64,000 bases of DNA from Pseudobdellovibrio exovorus JSS (GCF_000348725.1 NC_020813.1:1464248-1528247); one strand, 5' to 3'. Positions 1-8,943 are shown, counted from the first letter of the stretch. Translations and numbers: made by a program. Notes: generated by a model from the sequence alone, not told the origin.

Positions 1-581
1 GCTTTAACTGATGAAATAACTCCTGACGCATCTTCTTTCTTTGATCTAAACGTCTTACCATATTTCTCAAAAGCTCTCTTCGCTAAAACACCCTTAGCTG
101 GCATCTCAGCTATCCGAAAACCTAAGATAAACCTTGTTTTATCCTCTACAGCCAAGCTGATCGATAGAGGTTTAAACTTTGTGGATTCAAAGGTTTCCAT
201 ATCATCGAATACGATCGTATCGATTGGTTTGTTTGGAATGTGGCTATTTTGCCTTAGATTCCACAAAGCCCACTGTCCAAGGAACATGAACTTACGAACG
301 ATGGTCTTTCTATTGGTTTTTAGAAGCCTTGCCATTCTTCTTTGAGAAACTCCACTTACAAGGTGTTCAAATACTGGAAAGTTCAGATGAGGTTTCTTTT
401 GATACTTACAGGGATGGTAAGTGTTATCTGAGAAGTTCTTATTACAGATAAGGCATTTATACCTTTGAATCCATGTTTGATCATGTTGACGGAGATATTT
501 CCCTGCAAGAATAAATCGTAAAGGACGAGGTTCGGATGGGGTTTGATTGGAGTTTAATTTAAAACATCGTGGACACTGCAT
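1..581 (-). CDS. IS1-like transposase, C-terminal part cut off by window edge
   Basis: The minus strand is open from an ATG at 579-581 to the window edge (193 codons). The product begins with a zinc ribbon (CPRC at residues 3-6, then CLIC about 40 residues later). An HTH follows with the pattern GVSQRRMARLLKTNRKTIVRKF (split here only for description: GVSQRR, then KTIVRKF). Next comes FDDMETFE, a likely first catalytic acidic residue, and then EMPAKGVLAKR. These blocks align in the same order with the complete transposase at 52561-53454, so the two are diverged members of one family. The family call IS1-like rests on the C-terminus of the complete copy, which is outside the window here. No stop or frameshift is seen in the visible part. 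Confidence 0.85.
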   Translation of the reverse strand, partial: MQCPRCFKLNSNQTPSEPRPLRFILAGKYLRQHDQTWIQRYKCLICNKNFSDNTYHPCKYQKKPHLNFPVFEHLVSGVSQRRMARLLKTNRKTIVRKFMFLGQWALWNLRQNSHIPNKPIDTIVFDDMETFESTKFKPLSISLAVEDKTRFILGFRIAEMPAKGVLAKRAFEKYGKTFRSKKEDASGVISSVK

Positions 582-608
582 GGCCTCAAATAGCGCAACT
601 TTGAGGCC
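582..608 (-). promoter_or_regulatory. Hairpin abutting the transposase start codon (element 1)
   Basis: On the minus strand GGCCTCAAA and TTTGAGGCC form a perfect 9-bp inverted repeat with a 9-nt loop. The 3' arm ends directly at the ATG (579-581). No Shine-Dalgarno sequence separates stem and start. In RNA the stem would hide the initiation region, as in transposon mRNAs protected from read-through expression. That role is inferred. The second element has the same layout with a different stem sequence. Confidence 0.7.
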
Positions 609-620
609 AAATGCATCTTA

Positions 621-631
621 AGGGGCCAGTT
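621..631. repeat. Terminal inverted repeat of IS1-like element 1
   Basis: AGGGGCCAGTT differs at one position from AGGGGGCAGTT, the 11-bp terminal repeat of the complete element at 52563-53533. It lies about 40 bp upstream of the transposase ATG, as a right end should. The partner end is outside the window, so target duplication cannot be checked. The stop codon of the peptidase gene lies seven bases outside this end. Confidence 0.7.
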
Positions 632-637
632 TAAAAA

Positions 638-1543
638 TTACTCCAAGATCAAACGCTGCAACACTCCGCGATCACAACGGCCTGTAAACAGATGGTCTGT
701 CACACGTTGTTTCGGTGATGTTTCTAAGAATCTGCGAATACCTGGGACATTCACTTCTATCATCGTTTGAATTGCCGATGGACTTGGGCTGTGCGAAAAG
801 CCTAACTCAAATAACAACGACCAAATACCATGCTTCCAGTAAGCATAATCTTCAAAGGCACCATCAGCGGCATAAAGCAACTGCGTGCTGTTTCCAACTT
901 GGTAATTGCTTTCTTGTGTTGCTGCTTTTGCTAATTCAATATATTGATCGCGCTGTGGGATATCTGTATCACGAGTTGAAATCCCCCACGGATAAGCCAC
1001 TGCAGGCCAGTACGTGTGTAATGTTGCCGAGATTTGAATATTCTTTTCTTCCAAAAGATCAGCTAAAGCTTTTGTCGATTTTAAATTGAAAATAGCTCCT
1101 CTTTTGCAAGGACCAGAGTAATCACGATTAGGATCCTGAGAGCCCTTCAGCCCTGTTTCAAAGCGACTGTTGCGATTGTAACCTGAGATATTAAGAACAG
1201 GAATAATATAGACTGTTTGTCCATCAACTGGATTTTTCGCGAAGCTTTCCGCTACGCCTAAAGCTACAGCTGTTGAACCATACTCATTCCCATGGTGAGT
1301 TCCGACAACCAAAGAAGCTACAGGACCGTTACCAATCTTTAAACCTTGAATAGGCACACCCTGATCATTCACACCAATAGTGATAACCTGAGCTGCAGCT
1401 GGGTTTTGCGCTTCGATTTGCTGTAGGGTTTGAACTACTTTGTCATAGTTGGTTGCGCTCGGGCTCACCAACATAAAAAGGCCGATGATCGTATCTAGCA
1501 TGACTGTATCGCTTTCTGGCAAGGAGACCCCTTGCACTGTCAA
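638..1543 (-). CDS. M14-family zinc carboxypeptidase (murein-peptide amidase type)
   Basis: The protein has the M14 metallocarboxypeptidase signature: zinc ligands H84 and E87 in THHGNE, the substrate-binding stretch DPNRDYSG near 137-144, the third zinc ligand H176 in LHTYW, and the catalytic glutamate E246 in LLFELGF. Family members remove C-terminal residues or cut peptidoglycan peptides (MpaA type), which would suit cell-wall turnover; the substrate is an inference. At 301 residues it is about one catalytic domain. The first codon is TTG without a clear ribosome site; ATG codons at residues 15 or 24 are alternatives, and residues 15-30 are hydrophobic enough to be a poor signal peptide. 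An IS end lies just beyond its stop. Confidence 0.85.
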   Translation of the reverse strand: MTVQGVSLPESDTVMLDTIIGLFMLVSPSATNYDKVVQTLQQIEAQNPAAAQVITIGVNDQGVPIQGLKIGNGPVASLVVGTHHGNEYGSTAVALGVAESFAKNPVDGQTVYIIPVLNISGYNRNSRFETGLKGSQDPNRDYSGPCKRGAIFNLKSTKALADLLEEKNIQISATLHTYWPAVAYPWGISTRDTDIPQRDQYIELAKAATQESNYQVGNSTQLLYAADGAFEDYAYWKHGIWSLLFELGFSHSPSPSAIQTMIEVNVPGIRRFLETSPKQRVTDHLFTGRCDRGVLQRLILE

Positions 1544-1598
1544 ATTTGACTGTATGATTGCATTCTTTCAGGAACCGAGCCCTGCAATCAAGAAAAGC

Positions 1599-2540
1599 CT
1601 AATAGTCGCACTGAGTTACGTGAAATTCTTTCTTACATTGGCCATTAATCGGTCTTTCCGTTTTGTCGCCCCATTGGCCGCTGACATTACAACGCTGACG
1701 GAAACATTTACCGCCCTCAAGACGCCAAGAACACTGATCTTTTTGGCCAAATGGGTTTTTACATAAGAAAGACGCCTCATGGGCCTTTTTCTTTTTCTGG
1801 CGCTCTTGCTCTTGTCTTAGCAGCTCTTTTCTTTTGGCATCGGCGGCCTGCTTGGCTAAGCGCTCTTCTTTTAGAAATTCATCTACACTAAAGAGCTCGA
1901 CGTCCGTAGCCTTCCCTTTAGGAACTTTGCGATCATTCAGCAAGTAATCATAGCGGATAGCGGACTTCTCATCATTGAGTTCACCTATAAACCGAATTTT
2001 TTCGCCTGCTTTAAGATTAAAATTTTTCTCATACTCGAAAAATTTCAGAGGTAATGTTCCCTCTAGAACCCAGATCTCAATACTTGGCACTTTCATGTTC
2101 AGCTCAACCACCATATCCACCAAAGACTCGGGGCGAAACTCAAAGAAAGGGGTCTTTAAATTCAGTGCCACATACTGTTTGTTAACCCCACGAAAAGTCG
2201 ACGTCAGTCTGATTTTACCATCCAAAAGGTAAAGATCGGACACCAAACCATGTTCATTTTCAAAGTCTGGAACTTGAATTTTGCTCTTGGGATAAACACG
2301 AATATGGTCAAAGGAATTAACAACCAATCCAAGACTGTCTTCATTAGCTGTTACAACAGCAAACGGAGACTTCAATTGCAAAGCCTTTTTTAAAGTGACC
2401 TCACGCTTGTTGTCATACACAACAAGCGGTTTAGCTTGCCACTCTTGGATCTGAGGAAAAGCCATAGCTCGAGTAGTACAAAGTACGGATGCAAATACCC
2501 AAGCACAGGTAACGGCCAATCCCAAACTCGTCCTTGCCAT
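1599..2540 (-). CDS. Secreted FecR-like protein with charged coil and cysteine-rich tail
   Basis: Residues 1-28 form a signal peptide ending near AMA-F. Residues 50-200 are beta-rich and resemble FecR-type sheets (for example the IEIWVLEGTLPLKFFEYEK region and LKAGEKIRF). Residues 215-260 are highly charged (Lys, Glu, Gln, Arg) and probably helical. The last 50 residues hold six cysteines, suggesting disulfides in the periplasm or outside. No enzyme motif is visible and I do not recognise a named gene. It lies two bases downstream of the glycosyltransferase at 2543-3325 and may be cotranscribed with it. FecR-like folds often bind envelope partners or polysaccharide, but the role here is unknown. 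Confidence 0.7.
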   Translation of the reverse strand: MARTSLGLAVTCAWVFASVLCTTRAMAFPQIQEWQAKPLVVYDNKREVTLKKALQLKSPFAVVTANEDSLGLVVNSFDHIRVYPKSKIQVPDFENEHGLVSDLYLLDGKIRLTSTFRGVNKQYVALNLKTPFFEFRPESLVDMVVELNMKVPSIEIWVLEGTLPLKFFEYEKNFNLKAGEKIRFIGELNDEKSAIRYDYLLNDRKVPKGKATDVELFSVDEFLKEERLAKQAADAKRKELLRQEQERQKKKKAHEASFLCKNPFGQKDQCSWRLEGGKCFRQRCNVSGQWGDKTERPINGQCKKEFHVTQCDY

Positions 2541-2542
2541 GA

Positions 2543-3325
2543 TTAACCCTCCAGCTCTTTCAGTTTAACCCATTTTAGGTAAACCGAATAGGCCGCATTC
2601 CGTGCGATTACATATCCCGCCCAGCCATCTAAAAGACCCAACTTCCAGAAATAGCATTCAACAAATTTTACATAAGGCTTTGTTAAAAAATGAAACAGAG
2701 AGAATCGCTTCCCTCGATCCCACATTTCTTGCGCCTGCAATGAAGAGTATTTATTATTCGTGCGAACCTGATCTGCAACATTTAAGAATACATAGTGATT
2801 TAAGTGAGATACAAATTTTTCATAAGAACTCGCTTCCACTTTTTCATGAATTTTAGCTTCATTCCAATTCGCAAATTTTCTGTTGAACAGCCTGATCTGA
2901 TAATCGGGATACCAACCACCATGACGAATCCAACGCTTCATGTGATAAGACAGCCGAGGAACTTTGTAGGCTACCTTAGGATTCAAATCAGGAAGTCTTT
3001 TTTGTATCTCTTGCTGTAAAGCCATATCGACTTCTTCATCACAGTCCAAAGAGAGGATCCAATCACAGTGAGCATTTTGAACAGCCATTCTTTTACTAGG
3101 ACCAAACCCTAACCATTCCCCTTGCACGACTCGTGCGCCCATTTTTTTAGCAATCTCGATCGTGTTATCTGTAGAGCCGGAATCATACACCACAATATCT
3201 TCCGCCCACTGAACAGACGATAGGGCTCGTTGAATATTACGCTCTTCATTCAAAGCAATCAGGGTCACAGTAATAGGAATTTTGATCTTTTGCTCACTCA
3301 CATTTTTTATGTCACAACCTTTCAT
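2543..3325 (-). CDS. Family 2 glycosyltransferase, LPS-core type (WaaE/KdtX-like)
   Basis: A GT-A fold starts with TVTLIALNEERNIQRAL, then VVYDSGSTDNT, and a DCDEE metal-binding motif. The middle region (RLFNRKFANWNEAKIHEKV) and the C-terminal region with DGWAGYVIARNAAYSVYLKW are typical of the WaaE-like enzymes that add a hexose to LPS core. The frame is open further upstream to 3466, but that would overlap the divergent gene at 3369 and adds nonconserved residues, so I chose the ATG at 3323-3325 (260 aa). Sugar and acceptor cannot be read from the sequence. The gene is cotranscribed at most with the FecR-like gene below it. Confidence 0.82.
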   Translation of the reverse strand: MKGCDIKNVSEQKIKIPITVTLIALNEERNIQRALSSVQWAEDIVVYDSGSTDNTIEIAKKMGARVVQGEWLGFGPSKRMAVQNAHCDWILSLDCDEEVDMALQQEIQKRLPDLNPKVAYKVPRLSYHMKRWIRHGGWYPDYQIRLFNRKFANWNEAKIHEKVEASSYEKFVSHLNHYVFLNVADQVRTNNKYSSLQAQEMWDRGKRFSLFHFLTKPYVKFVECYFWKLGLLDGWAGYVIARNAAYSVYLKWVKLKELEG

Positions 3326-3330
3326 CTTTG

Positions 3331-3360
3331 TTGTCAAACCAAACTCATGACAGCTAACAT
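3331..3360 (+). promoter_or_regulatory. Possible sigma-70 promoter for the barrel-mreB pair
   Basis: TTGTCA (3331-3336) and TAACAT (3355-3360) are 18 bp apart and sit 8 bases upstream of the ATG at 3369. The match to consensus is only moderate. If real, the transcript would have almost no leader. Confidence 0.3.
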
Positions 3361-3368
3361 ATTGAGAT

Positions 3369-4040
3369 ATGTTCAATTTTTTCAAAAAATCCGTAAAAAA
3401 ATCTGTCAACACATCTATTCGCATCTTCATCTTTGGTTTTGGATTTCTAATTCTAAACTCCCTCATAGCTCCATGCGTATCGCATGCCTACTTATCGCTC
3501 AATGAAACAGGCGAGCTTTTGCGCGAAGGCGACTTCCGTCTTGGAGCTATTCCACAAGCTTACCTCTCTGACGGCGGCGGAACTAACATCGCAGCCTTTA
3601 TGGATTTCAACGTATCACCAGCCGTTAACTCTCGCCTCTTGATCGGTGGCGGCTCCACTGACTTTTGGGCTCAAGCTTCTGCCAAATGGGTCCCATTTCC
3701 AGATTATCAAAATCAACCGGCTATGGGTTTACGCGGAGCTTTGATCTATGCGCGCGATAACAAATTAAATTTCTATAATATTCAAATCGCACCTATCATC
3801 AGTAAGGTCACTGACAGTGCTTATGGAAAAATGATTCCTTACATCGGCTTACCTATCACTGTTATTTATTCAGAGAACCGCAGCACAACAGCTATGCAAT
3901 TCGCAGTTGGAAACGAATGGGTTGTCAGTCAAGACTTCCAAGTGGGAGCCGAATTAGATTTAAATTTGTCCAACACGACAACAGCGATCTCTTTACACCT
4001 TAACTTCCCTTTTGATGGCAGAATAGGATACAGAAAATAA
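3369..4040 (+). CDS. Small outer-membrane beta-barrel protein
   Basis: A long basic n-region (residues 1-18) is followed by a hydrophobic core and a cleavage site near VSHA-Y (about residue 40). The mature 180 residues show alternating polar and hydrophobic strands with glycine and aromatic turns and no helical segments, as in small outer-membrane barrels. The last residues (GRIGYRK) do not end in the canonical aromatic, which lowers certainty. No substrate motif is visible. Its stop TAA overlaps the ATG of mreB as TAATG, so the two are probably translationally coupled. Pairing a surface barrel with a cytoskeletal protein is unusual and is treated as a finding. Confidence 0.65.
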   Translation: MFNFFKKSVKKSVNTSIRIFIFGFGFLILNSLIAPCVSHAYLSLNETGELLREGDFRLGAIPQAYLSDGGGTNIAAFMDFNVSPAVNSRLLIGGGSTDFWAQASAKWVPFPDYQNQPAMGLRGALIYARDNKLNFYNIQIAPIISKVTDSAYGKMIPYIGLPITVIYSENRSTTAMQFAVGNEWVVSQDFQVGAELDLNLSNTTTAISLHLNFPFDGRIGYRK

Positions 4041-5080
4041 TGTTTAATTGGTTATTCGGATCTTCTTCCGGCAGCGCAGATATCTACATTGATCTTGGAA
4101 CAGCCAACACTCTTATCGCCGTTAAGGACAAAGGCATCGTTTTAAATGAGCCAAGTCAGGTGATGGTTACCGAGAACAGTCTTAAACGTCGTAAAATTTT
4201 AGGCGTTGGCCTTGAAGGCGTCGAGATCTCGAAAAACAATCCTGGACATATTATCACCATTAAACCGATTCGCGATGGCGTGATCGCCGACTTCGATGCA
4301 ACACGGGCTATGCTCAAATACTTCATCGGTAAAGTTATTAAAAGCCACTCTTTATCACGCCCTTCCATTGTTGTTTCTTTGCCTTATGGCGTAACCGAAG
4401 TGGAAAAGAAATCTGTTATTGAAACCTGCCGTTCATCTGGAGCTAGCAAAACTTATTTGATTGATGAGCCTATGGCTGCGGCTATCGGCGCCGGACTTCC
4501 AATCAAAGAAGCCTCTGGGCAAATGATCATTGATATTGGCGGTGGAACAACAGAGATAGCCGTCATTGCCTTGGCTGATATCGTCTACTGTGAAGCCTTA
4601 CGATTAGGCGGTCACAAGTTTGATGAAAATATCATTCGCTATATTAAAGAAACTAAAAATTTAGTGATCTCGGAAACGACTGCTGAGTTTTTAAAAATTG
4701 AATTGGGTACAGCTTTACCAAAAAAGAATATCACCAGCTGCGAAATCGAAGGCCGCGACTTAGACACTGGTTTTACTCGCAAACAAGTGGTGACTTCCGA
4801 GGAAGTTGGTCAGGCTCTTTCGGATTCAATTCAACAAATTGTCCATGGTATTTTGAATGCATTGGAAAACACTCCTCCTGAGTTGGTTTCTGATATTATC
4901 GGTAATGGAATCACCCTTGCTGGTGGTGGAGCCCTGATAAAAGAACTCCCAGCCAAAATCGAGGCCGAGGTCCGCATCCCCGTTCGCGTGGTGGAATATC
5001 CGTTAATCGCTATTGCTATTGGGGGCGAAAAAGTTCTTTCAGATCCAGATCTTTTAGACAAGATCCAGCTCGAAGTTTAA
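4040..5080 (+). CDS. mreB: MreB actin-like cell-shape protein (probably the second MreB)
   Basis: Actin-fold ATPase of 346 residues with phosphate-1 motif DLGTANTLI (about 18-26), phosphate-2 motif IDIGGGTTEIAVI (about 164-176) and adenosine motif LAGGGALIKELP (about 293-304). MreB filaments guide wall synthesis at the inner membrane. The N-terminus MFNWLF is a probable amphipathic membrane anchor. mreC and mreD are not adjacent; Bdellovibrio is known to have two MreB proteins with different roles in predation, and this isolated copy best fits MreB2. That assignment is inference. The start overlaps the stop of the barrel gene (TAATG). Confidence 0.93.
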   Translation: MFNWLFGSSSGSADIYIDLGTANTLIAVKDKGIVLNEPSQVMVTENSLKRRKILGVGLEGVEISKNNPGHIITIKPIRDGVIADFDATRAMLKYFIGKVIKSHSLSRPSIVVSLPYGVTEVEKKSVIETCRSSGASKTYLIDEPMAAAIGAGLPIKEASGQMIIDIGGGTTEIAVIALADIVYCEALRLGGHKFDENIIRYIKETKNLVISETTAEFLKIELGTALPKKNITSCEIEGRDLDTGFTRKQVVTSEEVGQALSDSIQQIVHGILNALENTPPELVSDIIGNGITLAGGGALIKELPAKIEAEVRIPVRVVEYPLIAIAIGGEKVLSDPDLLDKIQLEV

Positions 5081-5140
5081 TCCAAACTGCAATCTGATTG
5101 GCTCTCTGACTTTTTATACTGTTTTATTTAAAGAGGTTTT

Positions 5141-7207
5141 ATGACGACTCTGGTAAAAAATTCTACAAAACGACAAATCGTAATGACCTGCGCACTTCCT
5201 TATGCCAATGGCCCTATTCACTTAGGTCACATGATCGAACATATCGAGGCTGATATTTACGCTCGCTTTCAAAAAATGCGTGGACACGAGTGTATTTTTA
5301 TTTGTGCCGACGATACACACGGAACTCCGATCATGATTAAAGCGCGCGAACAGGGCATCACACCTGAGCAATTAATCGCGCGCTCTTTTGATGACCACTG
5401 TAAAGATTTTTCTGATTTTAATATTCAATTCGATCACTACGGCTCGACTAACTCAGATGAAAACCGCCAATTATGTGAACTCTTTTACGAGCGCATGAGC
5501 GCAGGACAACATGTTCACAAGAAGCCTATCGAACAACTTTACTGTGAACATGACAAAATGTTCCTACCGGATCGCTTCGTTAAAGGGACCTGTCCTAAAT
5601 GTAAAACCACCGATCAATATGGTGACTCATGCGACTCTTGCGGAGCCACATACTCACCACAGGATTTAATTGGGCCGGGCTGTTCTTTATGCGGAACGCC
5701 TCCCGTAAAAAAATCTTCAGATCACATATTCTTTAAGCTAAATAGCTTTAAAGAATATCTAAAAGAGTGGCTTCCCCAACACACCTCATCTGAAATATCT
5801 AAAAAGATGATGGAGTGGTTTAATGAAGATCTACGCGATTGGGATATCTCGCGCGATGAGCCTTACTTCGGTTTTGCAATCCCTGGCGAAAAAGGAAAGT
5901 ATTTCTACGTTTGGGTAGATGCCCCAATGGGATATGTTTCGTCGCTAGATCAGTGGGCCAAGAAAAATAATCGCCAATTGAGTGAGTTCTGGTCTGCCGA
6001 TTCTAAAACAGAAATTTACCACTTTATCGGAAAAGATATCGTCTACTTCCATACGCTTTTTTGGCCCGCGTTGCTGAAAAGTGCCGGATTCAAATCACCA
6101 ACAGGAATCAACGTCCATGGACACGTGATGGTGAATGGCGAAAAGATGAGTAAGTCTAAAGGGACTTTTATTGCAGCACGAGTGTATTTGAACCATCTTG
6201 ACCCACAATTTTTACGTTATTATTACGCAACAAAAATCAATGGCAGCATTGATGATATGGATTTAAATTTTGATGACTTCACTTCGCGCGTGAACTCAGA
6301 TCTTGTTGGTAAAATTGTCAATCTAGCATCCCGTGGTGCACAAATGCTTTCTAAAAAAATGGATAGCACTATGAGCACTCCGGATGAAGCTGGATTAAAA
6401 GTGCTTAGCCAGATTGACCATCATGCCGAACAGATTGCTAAGTATTATGATGTGCGCGATTTTGCAAAAGCCACCACTTTGATTCGTGAGTGCGCTGAAA
6501 TCACCAATAAGTACTTTGATGAAAAAGCTCCGTGGAAGACGTTAGAAACCGATCCCGCTGGGACCAAACAAGTTTTAACCACGACTTTAAATGCTTTTAG
6601 AAAAATAGCCATCTTCCTACAGCCTGTCTTGCCAGCTATGGCCCAACAGGTAGCCACATTGCTAGGTGAAAGATCTTACGTTTGGAACGATCACACTGCT
6701 ATGCTGACAAATCACAAAGTTAATGACTACGTTCATTTAGCTCAGCGTGTGGACCCAGAAAAAATTAAGTCTATGATCGAAGAGCAAAAGCAAATCTACG
6801 CAGCCGTTGAAAAACCGAAAAAACCTGCTACTGCCGCTACTTCAGTCAAAGGTGCCAAAGCAGAAACCGCAGCTCCTACTGAAATTGAATTTGAAGACTT
6901 TGCTAAGATTGATTTACGTATTGCTCAAATTATTGAAGCCGAAGAAATCAAAGAAGCCGATAAGTTGCTTCGCCTTAAAGTCGAGCTAGAATCAGGTAAC
7001 ACAAAACAAATTATTGCCGGAATTAAATCTGCTTACTCGGCAGAAAAACTATTGGGTCGCAAAGTTTTGATCTGCGCCAACCTTAAACCGCGCAAGATGA
7101 AGTTCGGCATCAGCGAAGGAATGGTTCTAGCCGCTGGAGATGGCGGAACTGATTTATTCGTTTTGTCTGCGGATGAAGGTGCTAAAGCTGGCAGTAAAGT
7201 AAAATAA
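5141..7207 (+). CDS. metG: Methionyl-tRNA synthetase with C-terminal tRNA-binding domain
   Basis: Class I synthetase that charges tRNA-Met. The HIGH-type motif lies in YANGPIHLGHM (21-31), the four-cysteine zinc knuckle CPKC...CDSC near 150-168, and KMSKS at about 335-339. A linker rich in Ala, Lys and Pro (about 550-575) leads to a Trbp111/EMAP-type tRNA-binding domain (about 585-688) with the conserved DLRIAQI and KPRKMKFGISEGMVL stretches. The length is normal for the dimeric E. coli-type enzyme. An AGAGG ribosome site precedes the ATG. It is followed closely by two RNA-modification genes on the same strand, a plausible operon. Confidence 0.97.
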   Translation: MTTLVKNSTKRQIVMTCALPYANGPIHLGHMIEHIEADIYARFQKMRGHECIFICADDTHGTPIMIKAREQGITPEQLIARSFDDHCKDFSDFNIQFDHYGSTNSDENRQLCELFYERMSAGQHVHKKPIEQLYCEHDKMFLPDRFVKGTCPKCKTTDQYGDSCDSCGATYSPQDLIGPGCSLCGTPPVKKSSDHIFFKLNSFKEYLKEWLPQHTSSEISKKMMEWFNEDLRDWDISRDEPYFGFAIPGEKGKYFYVWVDAPMGYVSSLDQWAKKNNRQLSEFWSADSKTEIYHFIGKDIVYFHTLFWPALLKSAGFKSPTGINVHGHVMVNGEKMSKSKGTFIAARVYLNHLDPQFLRYYYATKINGSIDDMDLNFDDFTSRVNSDLVGKIVNLASRGAQMLSKKMDSTMSTPDEAGLKVLSQIDHHAEQIAKYYDVRDFAKATTLIRECAEITNKYFDEKAPWKTLETDPAGTKQVLTTTLNAFRKIAIFLQPVLPAMAQQVATLLGERSYVWNDHTAMLTNHKVNDYVHLAQRVDPEKIKSMIEEQKQIYAAVEKPKKPATAATSVKGAKAETAAPTEIEFEDFAKIDLRIAQIIEAEEIKEADKLLRLKVELESGNTKQIIAGIKSAYSAEKLLGRKVLICANLKPRKMKFGISEGMVLAAGDGGTDLFVLSADEGAKAGSKVK

Positions 7208-7245
7208 GTAAGACAAAATAGGTAAGTAAGCAGAGTAAAAAAGCT

Positions 7246-8025
7246 ATGTCGACAAAAGCTAAATTAGAAGAAATATACAATTTGTTTCAAGGTCTCGAGA
7301 TGGACTCTCGGGATGGACAATTTGATGAACCCCTACTTGAACATTTAATTAGCTGTATTACGGAATTAGAAAAGTCAGAGGATCCTATCCTGCAAAAATT
7401 GTCTAAGTACAAAACTCATTTGAATCCTCAGATGACACTGCGACACTTTTCAACCATTGCAGTTCCCTTCGAACGCTATCTAAAAAAGACTGTGCAAGAC
7501 GATGACTTTTTAGTTTCCAGTACGGACCGCGATCACCTTGTCACTGAGCGCGTACCCCTACATTTTGTTGTCGATAATATGAGGTCTGCATTTAATGTGG
7601 GCTCTATCTTTAGAACCGCAGACACTTTAGGAGCGAAAAAAATCTGGCTAACAGGTTACACGCCTACTCCGCACCAACCTCAGGTGGAAAAGTCAGCCTT
7701 GGGTGCGGCGTTTATTATGGATTGGCAAACCACTAGTTTTACCCAAGCCATTGAAGAGTTAAAAGCAGCAGGCACATATATTATCGCACTGGAAACATCA
7801 GCAAAAGCCTTGGACATCGGTTACCCTTATCAAGAAAATAAACCTATGGCGTTTGTCATTGGAAATGAAAGATTTGGGCTTGATGCGGATCAATTGGCTC
7901 TCTGTGATGAAATTCGCCGAATTCCTACATTTGGAATAAAGAATTCTTTGAATGCCGCCACCGCCGCTGCTATTGCTGGATATGAGTGGCGCAAACAGTG
8001 GAATGAAAGCAAAATCAAAGTTTGA
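7246..8025 (+). CDS. TrmH/SpoU-family RNA 2'-O-methyltransferase
   Basis: The SPOUT motifs appear in order: motif 1 NMRSAFNVGSIFRTAD (near 110-125), motif 2 FVIGNERFGL, and motif 3 GIKNSLNAATAAAIAGYE. These build the knotted SAM site and bind the target ribose. The N-terminal 85 residues are helical and specific to this subgroup. The RNA position cannot be told from sequence; tRNA G18 or an rRNA ribose are both possible. It lies 38 bp after metG and 38 bp before trmO, in an apparent translation-related operon. Confidence 0.88.
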   Translation: MSTKAKLEEIYNLFQGLEMDSRDGQFDEPLLEHLISCITELEKSEDPILQKLSKYKTHLNPQMTLRHFSTIAVPFERYLKKTVQDDDFLVSSTDRDHLVTERVPLHFVVDNMRSAFNVGSIFRTADTLGAKKIWLTGYTPTPHQPQVEKSALGAAFIMDWQTTSFTQAIEELKAAGTYIIALETSAKALDIGYPYQENKPMAFVIGNERFGLDADQLALCDEIRRIPTFGIKNSLNAATAAAIAGYEWRKQWNESKIKV

Positions 8026-8063
8026 GGTAGGCCGTACCTTATCCGGTAATATAAAGGGGTCTG

Positions 8064-8822
8064 ATGATTTTAAAACCGATCGGATATTTTAAATCCCAAC
8101 AGAAAGAATCCTATCAGGCCGGCCGACAACCCGATCCACTAGGACTACACGGAACAATTCAACTCAGTTCCGGTGAAAATTATGAACAGGCCTTGCAAGA
8201 TCTGATTGGCTGTTCCCATATCTGGCTGATTTTCGGCTTTCACCACAATCCGAATTGGAAACCGCTAGTGCAGACTCCGCGTTCGGACCGCAAAATCGGT
8301 GTATTCGCCACTCGGGCACCTTACCGCCCTAACCCGATCGGCCTGAGTCTGGTTAAGTTGATCGATATTAAAAACCTAGAAATTGAAGTCGGCGAAAATG
8401 ATCTGCTGGATGGTTCACCGATTTACGACATTAAGCCTTATCATCCTGAACATGATGTGGCCGAAGATGCTCATATCGAATGGCTTGAAAGTTCTTTAGT
8501 TCAAAAGCATCAAATTTCATTTTCCCCTTTAGTCGAATCACAGCTAGAGTTCTTAGAAGGACATGGCCTACGAGAGTTAAAAGCTTTTATTCTTCGCCAA
8601 TTGGAATATGATCCCACCAACTCTGATAAAAAACGTGTCACGTCCAATGGGCACTACTGGACACTGGCTTATCGCACATGGCGTATTGATTTCAGTTTAT
8701 CAGAGAAACAAATAGGTATTCTTTCCATTCGTTCGGGTTACACCGACGAAGAACTGCAAGACCTGAACACCGATACCTATCAAGACAAAGAAACTCATCG
8801 CCTTTTTAGTCGCGAGTTCTAA
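8064..8822 (+). CDS. trmO: TrmO (TsaA/YaeB) tRNA t6A37 N6-methyltransferase
   Basis: The family N-terminus LKPIGYFKS is followed by SHIWLIFGFHHN and then APYRPNPIGLSLVKL, the SAM-binding core of the VirR/TsaA beta-barrel. The YDIKPYHP motif is also present. E. coli TrmO methylates N6 of threonylcarbamoyl-adenosine 37 in tRNA-Thr(GGU). The length (252 aa) fits the two-domain bacterial form. The gene closes the metG cluster and is followed by a stem-loop terminator. Confidence 0.92.
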   Translation: MILKPIGYFKSQQKESYQAGRQPDPLGLHGTIQLSSGENYEQALQDLIGCSHIWLIFGFHHNPNWKPLVQTPRSDRKIGVFATRAPYRPNPIGLSLVKLIDIKNLEIEVGENDLLDGSPIYDIKPYHPEHDVAEDAHIEWLESSLVQKHQISFSPLVESQLEFLEGHGLRELKAFILRQLEYDPTNSDKKRVTSNGHYWTLAYRTWRIDFSLSEKQIGILSIRSGYTDEELQDLNTDTYQDKETHRLFSREF

Positions 8823-8858
8823 GAAACACCTCACTTACTACACACAGAAAAACCCAAT

Positions 8859-8888
8859 AAAAAAGGCCACCTTTCGGCAGCCTTTTTT
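8859..8888. terminator. Bidirectional intrinsic terminator between trmO and hppA
   Basis: An A6-GGC arm (8859-8867) pairs with GCC-T6 (8880-8888) around a 12-nt loop containing CTTTCGG. A run of A on one side and of T on the other lets it serve both convergent genes. Confidence 0.75.
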
Positions 8889-8943
8889 ATTTTTATGCAC
8901 ACCCTACTTTCGGAAGCATTGCGTCCGTAAATAGGGCCTGGCA

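Noticed and set aside
715-1089. Plus-strand frame across the M14 peptidase
   Set aside because: A shadow of the peptidase gene, which has all its catalytic motifs in the other strand.
3326-3466. Longer start of the GT2 gene
   Set aside because: It would run through the divergent barrel gene start, and the extra residues do not look like the family.
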